From the NCBI RefSeq assembly GCF_000313135.1, contig NW_004457390.1, forward strand, positions 238,242 through 302,241: a stretch of DNA of 64,000 nt. The letters are read 5' to 3'. The translations under genes were made by a program, and so were the position numbers. Positions 34,053-48,903 of this stretch are shown piece by piece. The stretch is from Acanthamoeba castellanii str. Neff (lineage: Eukaryota; Discosea; Longamoebia; Acanthamoebidae). The notes beneath the pieces were generated by a model. It saw only the letters and a list, made by a program, of their open reading frames with translations, had not been told where the DNA came from and did not search any database. Each line of letters opens with the position of its first letter. Within the stretch, counting starts at the first letter, position 1.

Positions 34053-37000
34053 ATGGCGGACGCAAAGGAGGAAGATCGGATTAGACAGGAATTAGAGAAT
34101 GGCGGCAACAACGACACCCAGCAGCGCTCAGCGACAGAAGGGAAGACCACCCACGCCAACGAAGATGCGGGAGTAGAGGTTAAGGCCAAGGACGCGCAAC
34201 CATTGGAAGAGCTGCCATCACCGAGGAATGGAAAGACACCCAGACCTGGGGGAAGAGATGAAGATGCAACGGGAGAAGACGATAAGGGAAAGGAAAAGGA
34301 GGAGGCGAAAGGAGCGAAGGCCACGAAGACGCCCACAGGCAACTCTTCGATGGCCAATACCAATGCGGCCAGGGCGTACGCGAACAGCAAGAGCCGCGCG
34401 AATGCCTACGCAGACAAGGATGATCTTCGTCGCTACTACACCGCCATTGATCGCAACCTGCGCGATGGTACACCAAGGCTGGGGCAAACCGGGGGGGTCT
34501 TTATTGCTTTTTTTGATAAAGAATGGGAAAATCGAAAAATCGAAGTTATTGCAGGATCCACTTTGGCCTGAGCAAGTGGTGTTGGATTCATAATCTTCTT
34601 CTTCTTCTTCTGACACTTATGCCGCGCTTGGTTGCACATGACAGAGCACATGCCAAGCAGGCCGCTCCAGCTGGCCGAGGAGGCGCTTCGCAGTGTGCTG
34701 GACGAAACGGTCGATAGCGTAGAGCACCTTAACTACTTCATCCGTATCGCTCTGCCCAAGATCGTCAAGAGCCTTCTAACTCGGAGGTACGCTCCCACGG
34801 ACGCAAACCCACAGCGGCTTACTATTGATGATCGGACCACGAGTGGCTGCACGCGTTGCTCTCGTCAAGAATGCACCCACTCATTCTCACACTCCACAGA
34901 GACCTGAGTGGGAACATCAGGGTCCATTTCAACAACTACCTCATCCGTACTTTTGACGTGATTCTTGAGTTCATGCATCAAGGTCTCTTCTCCCTGTCTC
35001 TATGTTCTTATTATGCAAGATCTTGCTCGCTTATTGGCATCGTCTCAACCTCCTTCTCTCTCTCTCTCTCGCTCTCGCACACTCACAGACATCAAAGAAG
35101 TGTCGCAAGTCCTCTGTATTTTGACTCAGCCCGATCAGGACTTCTACCAGCTCTCCAAGCGACCTGACAAGGAACACTACCCGAAGATCATGGAGAAAGT
35201 CCGCGAGGTACGTCGCCGCGCCGTGCACTCATCCCTCCCTTCTCGAGAATCAGGACCGGCTCCGATCGTTGTTTGGTCTCGGTCGGCGCCGACCTTCACT
35301 CATTGCTGCGCCGTGTCGTACACCAACAACAGTATTTTGCCAAGAACGAGGTGGTCCCTGCGAAGGACAGAGAGCTCTCTTGGCAGAGCGATTTTGTGTA
35401 CATCAACCCGGTACGCAGCTTTCCTCTTGACTCGTGTGATTGCCCCATAAATGTAAATGCGGCCCATCTGACCCACTGCGTACTCGTATAGAAAGGAGAG
35501 CCTCTTTCTACGCATTACCTGATCAGCGTGGAGTATTTTGGCAAGCGAGGAGGCTTTGACGCCATCATGGACAGACTACTAGACAAGGAGAACAAGCCCC
35601 CTCTGCCCATAATCGAACTCCTCCTCAGGGCGATCGTATATGTACGTCGCCCTCCTTTCTTCTTCTTCTTCTGTTTTTGCGAGCATTCACGGTTGTGTTT
35701 GCATGACGCGGACGGTTGCTCACCGCTTTATTTCACCTCGCCGTGTCACCACAGACCAGCAAGGTCTTGCGGAGAGATTTTGTGAAGGAGTACGTGCCAA
35801 AGGTCCAGCAGGCCATCTTCCATCAGCTGTTGGAGGCGACGCAAGTGGAAATGAAGAAGGACGCCAAGACGTCCTTCAAGGACATCTCCAAGTCGCTGAA
35901 GGCTCTGCTGGGGCTCATCATGCCGCCGGAGGAGATTGACAAGGTCATCGAAGGTATGGCAGCCGATCCCGACCGCCACCAACCGGCCTTGGACCGACCG
36001 CCCTTCATTCTACATTGTTTCGTCCTCTTGCCCCTCTCATTGCGTTTGTTCAGGCTTCAACTTGGACGCTGCGTTGATGTCTCTCAAGTCCAACGTGCTG
36101 GAGCGAAGGCTGAACGGCCTCAAGCTGATCAGGAAGATGATCGCCCGCGCGACGCCCAAGGACGACAAGAAGTCTTCCCTGGCTTATTTTTGGAACAAGA
36201 CCAAGCAGGTACCACAGCTCCGCCCTTTCTTCTCGTAAGCCCGAGGCTGCCTGGCACGACTGTGACGTTAACGCTGCGTTTGCAGGCGACTGCTGCGGTG
36301 GCCACGGCCGCTGTGGCGCCGGGCTATGGCGGAGTAGCACAGGGCCAAGACGGCGAGAAGAAGGAGGTGGAGGAGAAGCCGATCGACCCCAACTTTGTTC
36401 TCTCGTGGTTGCTGGACAACGAAATCCTCAAGCTTCTCTTCACCAACACGCACGTGGAGCTCATCCGCCAGTCGCTGGGCATCCTCAACTTCCTCGTGAG
36501 CAAGAACAAGCTGGCCGTGGAGGACCTCGACATGCTCTGGGAAGCCTCTCTCGGGCGACACGAGTCCGAGAAGCGGGTCATTTTCGAGACCATCGTGAGC
36601 CTGGGCCAGAACCTGCCCTACAAGACCATCGGTACTCCTCGCAGAAGCCTCTTCACAACACGCTCATCTGGCGGCTAACCAATCGTTGTGCTGAACGCGT
36701 TCTTCTTTACACAACAGACCACATTTTCTCGCGGATTATGGAGACGCCCATCAACGGGTACGACGCCGAGACCGTCATCCTGGTCCACGATTTCACGGTT
36801 ATCGGCGTCAAGGCCAACGTACGATCATCGACCTCCTGCTCGCTCGAGAACGTTTCTCGTTTGCGGTCTTTCTTCTTTGCTGACCTCTTGAGCTGGCATC
36901 GCGCACACAACAGAACTCGGGGAAGAAGAACTGGTACGGCATGGACGTCCTGTGGAAGCTGGCCATGCAAGAGGGCGAGGGCATCCAGGACGCGTTGGCC

Positions 37001-40000
37001 ACCTGTGCGTTTGACAACCTGGTCGAGCTACTCAAGCTCGAACTTGTCGCGCCGGTGCGGACCACCTACACCGAGCGTTGTGCCGAGAACCTCATGAAGA
37101 GCGTCTGCATGCCGCAGTCTCTCGAGCTTCTCATCAAAATCGTCGGTACGGCGCCGCCTCCTCACACCAACTCCTTTGAAGGTTTTGATATTGACGACCT
37201 TTTTGCTTTGTCTGATTTTTGTATTTGTGCATTCTTTGCTTCGTGCAGAAACCAACCCCAAGAAGGGAAGGAAGAAGGTGGTGGACGCGCTGGCGCGCAA
37301 GTACAAGCTCCTCGACGCGTTCTTTGCCGACTTGCAGAAGTACAAGCGAGAGGTGCACAGTGCCGAGGTAAGTCTGCCCACGTCGTGGTAAGGAGGGAGA
37401 CCCCTTTGCAGTCGCTCACGCCACCATCTTTTGTCAAACGCGTGGTGTAGGAGAGCGAGGACGACGGAGGCAAGAAGAAGAAAAAGAAGAAGAAAAACAA
37501 GGGTCGCGTGGTCCTGATGCGATACCCACACATGCAACAGATCAAGATACGGCTTTCGTTCCTCGAGTTCCTGCTTGTCAACTCGTCGTCCACCTTGACG
37601 GCTGCCCAGGTACCTTTCGAGCTCGCAGACACTCTCCGCTCGCCCTTTTCCCAACGCTTTTCTCTTTGTCACGGCCCCAGGTCGACGTGCTCTGGGACAA
37701 CTTGATCACGAACGCTCTCGTCCCCGAAGAGCGAGAGGCCTGTTTCGCGTGGCTGGAGAAATCCAGCGCCAACAAGCCCGATGGCTTTGTGGTGCGTAGA
37801 TTGCTTCACATTTATACGGTTTATCTTTATATATTTATTTTGATACCACGCCAGAGAAAGTACAATCTTAGATGACGTTTCTGTCGCTCGGTTCAACAGG
37901 CATTCGACGAGTCGGTCATCCAGCACCTGTTCGTGGACAAGATGGCGCAGATGGATTGCACGCTCCTCAACCAGGCAGGTTTCAACGTGTTCCACCGCTA
38001 CTTCCTGGCCATCAACGAAAAGAAGGACAGGCTCAAGCGGGTGGACAAGGCCACCGACGAGCTCTACGTGGCCTCGCCCGACCTCATCGGCATTGACAAC
38101 CTCTGGCAGATTGCGCTCGACGCTCAGGACGTCGAGGTGTCACAAGCGGCCATTCGTACCCTCAACGAGTTGCACCAAAACGTACGCCACGTGTGGTCAG
38201 CGCCGTGGTTCCACCGCGCACACAGTATGCTCACTGCCAGCTCTTTGCAGGTGAGCGGCGAAAGCCTGAAGGCCAAGGTGGGCAAGATCAGGGAAGCCTA
38301 CATCGGCGTGGCGATGTCACATCTGTCGAAGGAGGCCGCCACACTGAAGCCTGACTCTCCTGCTCCGCATGGCTCGCAGCAGCGCATTCAGCGATGTCTC
38401 ACCCTTCTCAAGGTTCTCTCCCTCCCTCCATGTAGGGTTGTGTGTGTGTCCCCTGCACATGACTCACCCTTTGTGTAATGCGGCACAGACCTTTGTGGAA
38501 GACTTCGACGCCCGCGGTCGCAAGGCGGCGGCAGTGAGCGCGGCTACGAGCGCGGCCTCTGCCGCCCAGGCGGGTGCCCCCCCGCAGGCTGGTGGCACCG
38601 TAAGCGGACCCAGCGGCACCCTTGTGACGCGCCGAGGCGCCGACATGGGTCCGCCAATCTCGTTCTACGTGAAGACTGACCTCAAGCCCTCCTTCACCGT
38701 GCATCTGAGGAGCCGCGACACGCTGGGCGCGCTCAAGCGCAAGGTGAGCCAGATTGTCGAGCGCCCGCCCGAACTGCTGTCGGTCTTCATCTTTGAGACG
38801 CGCGAGCTGCATGACGACGACAAAACCTTCTACGGTATCTCCCCGCAACCGTTTTTTTTATATATATATATATATCTTTATTATTATTTTGATTGGCAGG
38901 AGGCGCTCATCCTTGTGTTGTGCGCTGTCTTTGTGTTGCGCGCTGCTGTCCTGCCTGCAGAGTACAAGATCGGAGATGGATACACGATTTTCGTCAAGCT
39001 GCGCGAGCGTGTGGGCGAGGTGAGAAAGAAGCCCAAGAAGAGCAAGAGCGCCGACACCAAGGGCAAGAAGCCCGGTGGCCAGAGCTCCGTCGTACAGGAG
39101 GAGGTCAACGAGGGCGTGCCGATCGATGCCCTCATTTTCGAGTTCCTGCAGATGCAGCTGGGCGCGCTCGGACTGCAGACCAATCGCCACATGACCGTCG
39201 TCTCGGCGCCCAACGCGCAGCCTACCACCATGATGGGCAGCGTTGCCAACGCTATCGGTATGGGTACCACTTCATCGTCGCTATCACCCAACGCCGCGGC
39301 CTCCTCGTCCACCCTCACCGCCGACAAAAAGAAGAACAGCAAGAGCGCGTCGTCGGAGGTGCCTCTTCCTTCCCCTTCTCCTCTTTACTTCGCATCATCG
39401 AAGCAGCGGTACTGACGGTGGTGTTCGAATCCAAACAACACAGACTTTGAACAAGGCCAAGGCCGAGAACGTGCATCACCCGGCGCGAATTCTGGCGAGC
39501 GAGGGCAACTTCGATCGTCTGTACGATCTTCTGGACTACGGCAACGATATCGGCCGCCAGGTGTGGGAGCTGATGAACCTACTCCCCACGAACCAAAAGA
39601 TCCTGCAGCAATTCAGGAGTGTCGGCACGTGCCCCCCGCCCTGCCCTCTTCCCATTGCCCTCACTTCTCGTTGACGCCAGGCTTTTGCTTATTGGTTGAT
39701 TGGTTGGTTGGTTGGTTTATCTTTAGGCGCCGATTTTGATTGGGATGCGCTGTTCAACCCCAAGCACCTGTACAAGCTGATCTACTCGCTCGATGTTGTG
39801 GGCAAGCTGATCACCCCTCTCGATAGCGACTCGGTACACATCCGGCACCGCTACTGCGCTGTGCTGCACGTACCAACTCGCTCACCTCCGTGTGCACGTG
39901 GAACAGAGCACGGTCGATGTCGAGAGCATCGGCAGGTTTGTATCGCTGGGCGGGGGCAAGCACCTGGTGCGCCTTTTCATGTCCATCGAAAACGATCCCT

Positions 40001-43000
40001 CGAACCCCGGCCAGCGCGCCGTATTCGCCTCTCTCCTGCGTATCATCAACGCGATCACACTCAGCGGTTAGTCCACTGCCCCTCCTCCCAATCCAACTCC
40101 TCCTTTGGTGTCGTAACCGCCCGCCCGCTCATGCTTCATTCGTGTGTTCACCAGGCAAAGAGCAAGAGGGAAGCAAGGCGCAGGTGAACCTGGAGCTCTT
40201 CGCCAATGTCAAGCTCAGCGAAATGGTGAACAAGCTGCTTCAAGTCATTTCATCCGCCGCAGGTACACTCTACATAGCTCACCGCTTTCTGCTCGTTGCC
40301 TCGCAACTGACGTCGTTTGTGCGCTTTGATGCCGTCTCGCTTCAGCTGAGTCGAAGCAGGAGCCTCTGGAGAAGGAGGAGCCAACTGAGTCGCAGCGTCG
40401 CGACGACCCCATGTCGGCCTCGGCGACCGTGGAGGTCGGAGGCGCCGAGACCGTGATCGCCACGCCCTCGGCTACCCTTCCGTCGCCGCGATCGCCCCTC
40501 GACAATTCCACCGCCCTCAGCTCGGGCGAGGTCGTCAAGCACGCCCTGGACCTCCTCGTCACCTTTGTCATCGCCAAGGTGCCCCACTCCCCCCCCCCAA
40601 ATGTACATTTCGTACCACGCCAGGCACTCACCACGCGATGTCATCGAGTGCAGGTGGAGCTGTTGGAGCAGCTGTACGACTACGAGAAGCAGGACGGGTG
40701 GGTGGAGCGACTGCTGTTGGCCGCACCCGTGCGTAAGATCCGGCAGGCCGCGGCCAACGACATGCTCCGCCTCTCGCAGCAGGTCGAGAGTGAGGCCCTG
40801 CAGAAGCTCGGAGCCGAGCCGCCCGCCAAGCACTTCCTCGAGGCCCTCCTGTCCATCTTGCCCGGCATCACCTCCTACTCAGCCACCTGCCAGCAGGTAC
40901 CACGACCCCCTCGAGCTTACCGCCTCGCTGTCACTTTTCTTTTCTTTTCTTTTCTTTCTTTTTTGTCTCTCGTGGAATGGGCTGATGGTTCGGGTGGTGC
41001 TAGTACTTCTCGCTGTTGCGCGGCCTTCTGAAAAATGACAAGGCCGGCGTAGACGCCCAAATGGCGGGCAAGCTGCTCCACGACCTGCTCCTCCAGATTC
41101 GACTCGCGCCAGTTCGTGAGGTACGCCTGACATGCTCATATATAGAAGCCTCGCCCTTAATGGCTGAGCTTCCACCACACTTTCTCTCTCTCTCTCATGT
41201 CTTATCTCCAAAACAACAGAGCTCCGGCAACGGACCTGTTGATGAGGTCATCATCGGAATGCTGGGAATCGTCCGCGGTCTCATTCGCAAATACCCGGAG
41301 CTCAAGTCTGAGTGCACCAAGGACAAGTACGCTCGGCCTCTCCGTCACCCATTCGAGATCGTGTGCAGGTTTATTGCCCCCTTTTTTGCAGTGCTGATCC
41401 CCTCGTGTGCGTATGGGCGTCGTGCAGGGGCGGGCTTGTGGGCCAAGTGTTCGAGCAGTGTCTCTTTGCCTTGCCCACGGCGGAGGAGCACGGACCCACC
41501 GCGCCTCCCAAGTGCAAGACTGCCGAATCTCGCACAGCGGCCTTCTCGCTCCTCACTGAACTGGTGCGCTTTCGCTCTCCACAACTTTAGGGAAAATCGC
41601 ATGGCTGCTGCCTCTCACATTGGCGTTACTCTTCACGACAGGCCAAGGACAATGAGGAGTGCTTCCGCGAGCTCGTCGCGCTGTTGAACTCTCAGCTCAA
41701 CAAGGGTGCGCACCCGCCCCCGCCCCCACCCAGTCCCTATCTTCGCCCTCCCTCGCACAAGGCCTCACCTCCTTCCCCCCACCACACACACATTACCCAG
41801 TTGAGCCCAACGGCTGGTGGATGGTGGGTGGTCGCTTGCCGCGAAGCAAGTACGGCTACGTGGGCCTGCAGAACCAGGGCGCGACGTGCTACATGAACTC
41901 CCTCATGCAGCAGCTCTTCCTCATCCCGCGCTTCAGGCAGGGCATCCTTCTCGGTACGCCTTTACCCCCCCCCTTCTCCTGCGGCACGTTGGCGCGTGAG
42001 GTGACGGTGAGCGGCTTGCCAATGGCTGATCTTCCATTCATCGCAGCCGACGACAACTCGGCGGACAAGAGCGATTCTCTGCTGTACCAGATGCAAGTGC
42101 TCTTCTCCAACCTGATGAAGAGCGTCAAGCGTTATTACGACACCATCGAGTTCTGCGCGGCGTACAAGGTTCGTTTTCTCTGTTTTCCCTCCCCCCGCCA
42201 CTCAGTGCCATGCTCTCTCACCGCCGCGCACCTGGTGCTCTGCACATGTAGGACTATGACGGCAAGCCTGTGAACACGGGACAGCAAATGGATGCCAACG
42301 AGTTCTTCAACAACCTGTTCGCCAAGCTGGAGGACCACCTTAAGGGGTCCGAGGAAGAAAAGCTCCTGAGCGATGTGTTTGGCGGCGAGCTCTCGAACCA
42401 GCTCATCCCCAAGGAGTGCACCCATCGGTCCGAGCGGCTGGAGCCCTTCTACAGCTTGTCGATCGAAATCAAGAACAAGAAGGACATCGAGGAGTCGCTC
42501 AAGCTGTTCATCGCTGGCGAGATGCTCCAGGGCGAGAACAAATACAAGTGCGAGATTTGCCAGAAGGGCCGCGACACCCTGAAGCGATGTTGCATTGCGG
42601 TACCGCCCTCTCACACTCAGTTGTCGCCCGACTTAACTGTATCTGTCTCGCTTTGTGCGCACACGCGCCAACACACTCACCGCCAACTCGACGCCCGGCG
42701 CAACGTGACATCAACACCACTGCTGCAGAAACTGCCGCGCATCATGATGCTGCATCTCAAGCGCTTCGAGTTCGATCTGGAGAAGATGCGGAACGTCAAG
42801 TTGAACGATCGCTGCGAGTTTCCGATGTCGCTCAACATGGAGCCCTACACGAAGGAGTACATCGGCCGGCAGGAGCTGGACGCTGCCAACCTGCGCATGA
42901 GCCAGGACCGAGACGACGACGACGTGCCTCGCTACCCGCCCGAATACTACGAGTACCAGCTCGTGGGCATCGTGGTGCACCAGGGCAGCGCCGACTCGGG

Positions 43001-46000
43001 TCACTACTACTCGTTCATCAAGGTACATATCACGCCCGCGCACAGAACTCAAAGGGTTGCGCGCGAAGGCGCAATGCATTTGATGGTCCGTAGCTAATGC
43101 TCGCACCCATCATTAACAACACAGGAGCGCGTGCCGTTGGAAGAGTCGCGAGAGGCTGCGTGGTTCGAGTTCAACGACACCAACGTGATTCCGTTCAGCG
43201 CGGATCGTATCCCCTACGAGTGCTTCGGCGGCGAGGAGGAGGTGATGGTCTACGATCGGGAGAAGGGCACAGCCAAGAAGGCCATGCGCCCGAAGATCAA
43301 TAACGCCTACATCCTCGTCTACGAGCGTAAGGACGTTGACCTCAACGACTGGGGTACTCCCCTTATTCTCCGGCTGTGTGTGTGCGGTCGTGCGTGTGCG
43401 TGTGTCAGTGAACTCAATCCTGCGCATTTGTGTGTTTTGTCTCAACAGCGAAGCGGCAGCTCGAGAAGGAAGAGCGGAAGAAGGGCAAGAGGCGCAACAA
43501 GGCGGAGCCGTCGGAATCCAACGAGAAGGACGGTAATCCCAACAAGGCCGCCGACCAGGAGAGCGACGACGAAGCGGCCGTCGGCGGCGTGGCGGACAAC
43601 AGCGGAAATGAGTCCGAGGATTCGCGCTCGGAGCCTTTCATGACCCCGTCCCACTCGGCCTCGTCGCTGGTCGACATCGAGAACGCGGCCGCCATGATGA
43701 GCCCCAAGGGCGAGCGCGACGACAAGAAGGAGGAGACACGGCCCGAGTCACCGGAGAACGGCCCCGGAACCAACGGCGAGGAAGGCAACAAGCACGAGGG
43801 CGCGGCGACCGAGCTGGTGGTGGCTGTCTCGCAGGAGAAGCCCGCGTCGCCCGACGCCCAGCCGATGCCCGTGCAGCAGGTGTTCTCCGGCGGCGAGATG
43901 GCCAAGTCGCCATCCTTCCTCGCCCTGCTCTTCCTCGGCAAGCTGGCCAACGTTGTCAAGAAGAAGCAACGGTTCGTCTCCACACAGCACGCACGCACGC
44001 ACACGCACACAGTCGGTTGGTTGGTGTGTGGCTGGTTCGTTTGATAGACCGTTACTTACTTGATGTTGCTTTTCCTCCTTCTTTTGTTCTCTTCGACAGA
44101 GAGGAAGAGCTCAAGCGTCGCCGCGAACAGCAGAAGAGGTTCCGCCAGGGCCTCTCCTCCTCGGTCATCCCGGAAGAGATCATGAACTATGTGTGGGAGG
44201 AGAACCGGGTATTTTTGACCGAGAAGTACGCTCACGACGATGACTTCCTCAAGGTGCGTTGCCCCGCCCCCCTCGGCTCGTGAAACGCTCTGCAACCTTC
44301 TCGCACAGCACGAGCCGGCGCAGCACAGCTAAACTCGTGCTTGGGTGTTGCTCCACTCTAGTTTGTGTGGGACGTGACGCATCTCTACAACGGGACGGAG
44401 AACAAGGGCGAGCCGACCATGGCGACGGTCCAGTTCACCACGCGCTTCATGATCGAGATTGGGTCGCGCACCCGCACCGACACCCACATGTTCGACGTCT
44501 GGGTGCAGCACCTGAAGCGGCTGTACACCGACAACCACGAGGCGTGCCGCTGGCTCCTGACCATGCTGAGCAAGGACGACGACAAGTTCGTGTCGCTCCT
44601 GCTGCACTGCCCCATGGAACGGGTCCGACGCGCCTTCGCCTCGATCATCCTGCACGCCATGCACCAGCTTCTCCCGCAGGAGCGACACCTCTACCCGCGC
44701 TACATCGCCATGGTAACCCTCACCTTCCGTGTGTGCTGTGTAGTCGTGTGTGTGTGGTGTGTGTGGTCTTCTCTCTTTTTGGTTGACGCCTCAACATCCG
44801 CAGCAGGCCAGCGATAGCGATGATGAAAAGGGCGAGGAGGACAAGCTCGGGACGCCAAGGAAGGACAAGGGGAAGGGGAAGGAAAAGGGCGACGGCGACG
44901 GTGTCCAGGACGAGGAATCGCCGGCGGTGCTCCAGTTCGTCGAGTTCCTCATCTCGTTGCTGAAGACCGTGCGCAGGAACCTGCGGCACTCGGCGCAGTA
45001 CTTCAATCTCCTCTACGACTTCGTGCTCACCAGCCTGGAAGAGAAGAAGTACTTCCTCGCTCGCCACATCGTCCGCGAGTACATCGAGTTCTACCTGCAG
45101 ACGGGCAAATTCGCACCCGTCGCCCTCCGACGCGGAACCAAGGACGTACGTGCCGAATGCCGCGCCTTTGGGTGTCGCTTGTGAGGCTAAGCCGTGTGCT
45201 CGTTGCGTTCTCTTCCTGTGCAGGAGGCGAGGCGCTATCGACCCACGGCCGGCGGGCAGACGTCGACGGCGTCGGCAACGAAGATGAACGCGCCCAGCCT
45301 GGCGGGGCTGGTGCAGACCATCGCCGTGTTGGTCCGCCACACGGACCCCCGCAACGAGAAGGGCTCGCTGCCACCCACTCAGTACGACCCCGAGAACGTA
45401 CTCGAGTTGCCCAACAAGGACCGCGACCTGCTCATCAACTCGGTGCGACGCGGCCTTCTACCTTGTTTGCACGCTCCACGGCACTAAGGCCCTAACGCGC
45501 AATTTCTGTTCCTTTCCCAATGTAACTGTGCAGGCGTTCATTATCCGGCTCATTAAGGACGGGGCCGACCCGCTGGCCACGATCGATATCCTCAAGCACT
45601 ACTCGTGGGAGGACCGCAAGAGGTCGAAGATGTTCTTGGTCGACATCAAGGACGTCCTCAACAAAGCCTCGTCCGAACAGCTCCGGCTCTACTTCCGCAT
45701 CATCAAGCATCTCTTGCTCATTCAGGTACCACACACACACACACACACACACCACACAACGACACGCACGACACCACGTTGCGTCTTCTCACCCTCTTTA
45801 CACAGGACTCATCGCAAGATTGGAGAATCGAGTATGCTCTCGTGGCGCTGCACAAGTCCCTCGGCCACAGCAGCATAACGAGTACGTGTGCCTTCGAATG
45901 TTGGGTATGTGGATAGAGTGCGACTCACGCACTCAACCATGCAGACAAGGAAACGGTGGGCGCCTGCATCAAGTTCATTCAGAAGCTGTCGGAGAAGAAC

Positions 46001-46162
46001 GACAAGGTCAAGGCGTGGCTGGTCAAGAACAAGACCATCTCCAACGAGATCGTCGAGCACCACCAGCGGTTGATTCAGGCCGAGAAGGAGAAAGAGGCCG
46101 CCGCCTCCGGAACCGGCGGCTCGCGCTCCGCCTTCTCGTTGGCCAAGACCCTGCACAAGTAG
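34053..46162 (+). CDS. Giant ubiquitin-specific protease, USP9X/FAF-like
   Basis: A deubiquitinase of roughly 2,500 residues spread over more than 30 exons in 12 kb. N-terminus: acidic, low complexity, then RRYYTAIDRNLRDGEHMPSRPLQ. A very long helical-repeat region follows (IRVHFNNYLIRTFDVILEFMHQ, LSWLLDNEILKLLFTNTHVELI, NLWQIALDAQDVEVSQAAIRT), as in FAF/USP9X. Next is a ubiquitin-like segment (FTVHLRSRDTLGALKRKVSQIV). The catalytic domain has the Cys box YGYVGLQNQGATCYMNSLMQ, GQQMDANEFFNNLF, the zinc-finger pair CEICQKGRDT, LPRIMMLHLKRFEFD and the His box VGIVVHQGSADSGHYYSFI with FNDTNV. Catalytic Cys and His are intact. A charged Lys/Glu insert and a conserved C-terminal helical region follow, ending AFSLAKTLHK. 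USP24/USP34 are alternative relatives. Confidence 0.9.
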
Positions 46163-46379
46163 GTCTCACTTGCGGCAGACGCGTCTGCTCTTTCTGGCCT
46201 GTACATTTTTCTCGCGTTTATTACATTCTTGGCATAGCGTTCTTTGAATGCCGTTCAGTTGACCAATCATCGAGGAATGGAATTCGATTACTCCGAACCA
46301 AATTCTCCGGAACCACCCGCTGGTGTCTACTTCTTTCGAAAATCGATCAAGGCAGAGAGATTAGAACTCGTGTGTGTAA

Positions 46380-47530
<1,151 letters not shown>

Positions 47531-47975
47531 ATAACCAATCGAATGACCCGCACCACGGCGGAAGCGGCCACCGACCAGAACCAATGTTTACAAGCCCCAC
47601 CTAACGAAGCGGCCTGCCCCATCACCACCGGCCCTCTTCGCTTTCTGTTCGTTCTCGCCTCTGCCCCTTGAGTTTTGTTCTTACCCTTCTGTCCTTTCCC
47701 TTGTGTGCATTCCTCTTCCCTTGTCTCCCCACCTTTGCTTTTATGGGGTGCGCCCTCCCTCCGTTGAGAATGACCACCGCCCCTGCCTTTTGTGAGATAC
47801 ACCCCTTGCCCTTCTTCTATGCCTCATATCACTCTATGGTGTTACACCCCGGTTCATGAGTGTGGTTCATGAGTGTGGTTCGTGAGTGTGATTGGGCATT
47901 GTACGCCAAAGTTTGTAAAGGAGAGGGAAGGCGTGTGTGGTCAGATGTGGTGAAGGCAGGACAGGTGGGCGAGAA
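47531..47975. other. 3' region of Rab2-like gene
   Basis: A 445-bp pyrimidine-rich stretch after the Rab stop with long CTT/CCC words, likely 3' UTR. Contains a tandem GGTTCATGAGTGT/GGTTCGTGAGTGT repeat around 47850-47890. No gene seen. Confidence 0.5.
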
Positions 47976-48100
47976 GCTGCAGGTCACATTTTCAGTAAAT
48001 AGGAGCCAAAAAGATATGCATCCGCCGGGAATTGAACCCGGGTCTCCCGCGTGGCAGGCGGAAATCTTGCCACTGGACCACGGATGCCTTGCTTGCCAGC
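47976..48100. repeat. Direct repeat copy A carrying tRNA-Gly(GCC)
   Basis: About 125 bp, from GCTGCAGGTCACATTT through the tRNA into CTTGCC, repeated at 49515-49639 (offset 1539 bp) with a few mismatches after the tRNA. Confidence 0.85.
48017..48087 (-). tRNA. tRNA-Gly(GCC)
   Basis: A 71-nt cloverleaf: acceptor GCATCCG/CGGATGC, anticodon loop CTGCCAC, T arm CCGGG/CCCGG. The 3' flank on the minus strand reads ATATCTTTTTGGCTCCT with a T5 terminator. Confidence 0.93.
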
Positions 48101-48604
48101 ATGTCTTTCCGCCTCAGTTTTGACCCATCCTGCCTGTGGCTGTGTTTGGTGATTTTGTCACTGTGATTGGCTTGCACCAATATTCTACCTTTCAAAGTTG
48201 GATTTTTCCAGCTGTGAAGTTTCATCTTTTGTGTGAGATGTGTGTGATCCCAACTTACAACATGGGCAAGAGGAAGTGTCACCTTTCTTTGGCCATGAAA
48301 TGTTAGCTTTGTGTTACCATCCACCAAGCATCTTAACAATGACTGGGAAAGTGGATGGCTGCCCTAGTGTTTGGCTCCTCTTTTACCCATCCACAGGTTT
48401 GAAAAGCATTATGGGAAATAGACCTCCACTGGGCTTGTTCACTCTCCTTCCAACAAGGACCCCAAAAAAGCAGTTTGTTTGCACAATTTTTGGCTAGCAC
48501 CAAAGTTACAGATACTCCACCTGCAGTAAAACCCAGCAAGCCCAGGTCATTGTGGCGGATGCCCTGCTGCCTGTTCTTACCTTCGAGAGAAGGGGCCAGT
48601 GTAA
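48101..48604. other. AT-richer spacer in tRNA island
   Basis: 504 bp, low GC, no coding signal. Part of a roughly 1.9-kb AT-rich island around three tRNA genes. Confidence 0.5.
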
Positions 48605-48686
48605 GACATTGTGGCCGAGTGGTTAAGGTGCCTCGCTGCTAACGAGGTGGGGTTTCCCCGCGCAGGTTCGAATCCTGCCAATGTCG
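48605..48686 (+). tRNA. tRNA-Ser(GCT)
   Basis: An 82-nt class II tRNA: acceptor GACATTG/CAATGTC, D arm GCCGAGTGGTTAAGG, anticodon loop CTGCTAA, long variable arm TGGGGTTTCCCCGC, T arm GCAGG/CCTGC. T5 terminator at about 48693. Confidence 0.94.
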
Positions 48687-48747
48687 ATGGATCTTTTTCA
48701 CACCACTGTGTGTTTGATGGATTGTCTAGCCAGGCATTTTATCTTCA

Positions 48748-48775
48748 GGAATAGTGCTCCAATTCAGCACAAATG
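48748..48775. repeat. 28-bp direct repeat, copy 1
   Basis: Exact copy at 48876-48903, 128 bp downstream; both are preceded by TTC and one variable base. Confidence 0.85.
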
Positions 48776-48875
48776 TGATATCGAGGGACATGAGATGAAA
48801 ATGATTTCATAAAAACTGGGAATTTGAGTTAAAAGTGATTGTATCAGTGTGAAATGGAGTGGAATTTTAACTTCT

Positions 48876-48903
48876 GGAATAGTGCTCCAATTCAGCACAA
48901 ATG
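48876..48903. repeat. 28-bp direct repeat, copy 2
   Basis: Exact second copy of 48748-48775. Confidence 0.85.
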
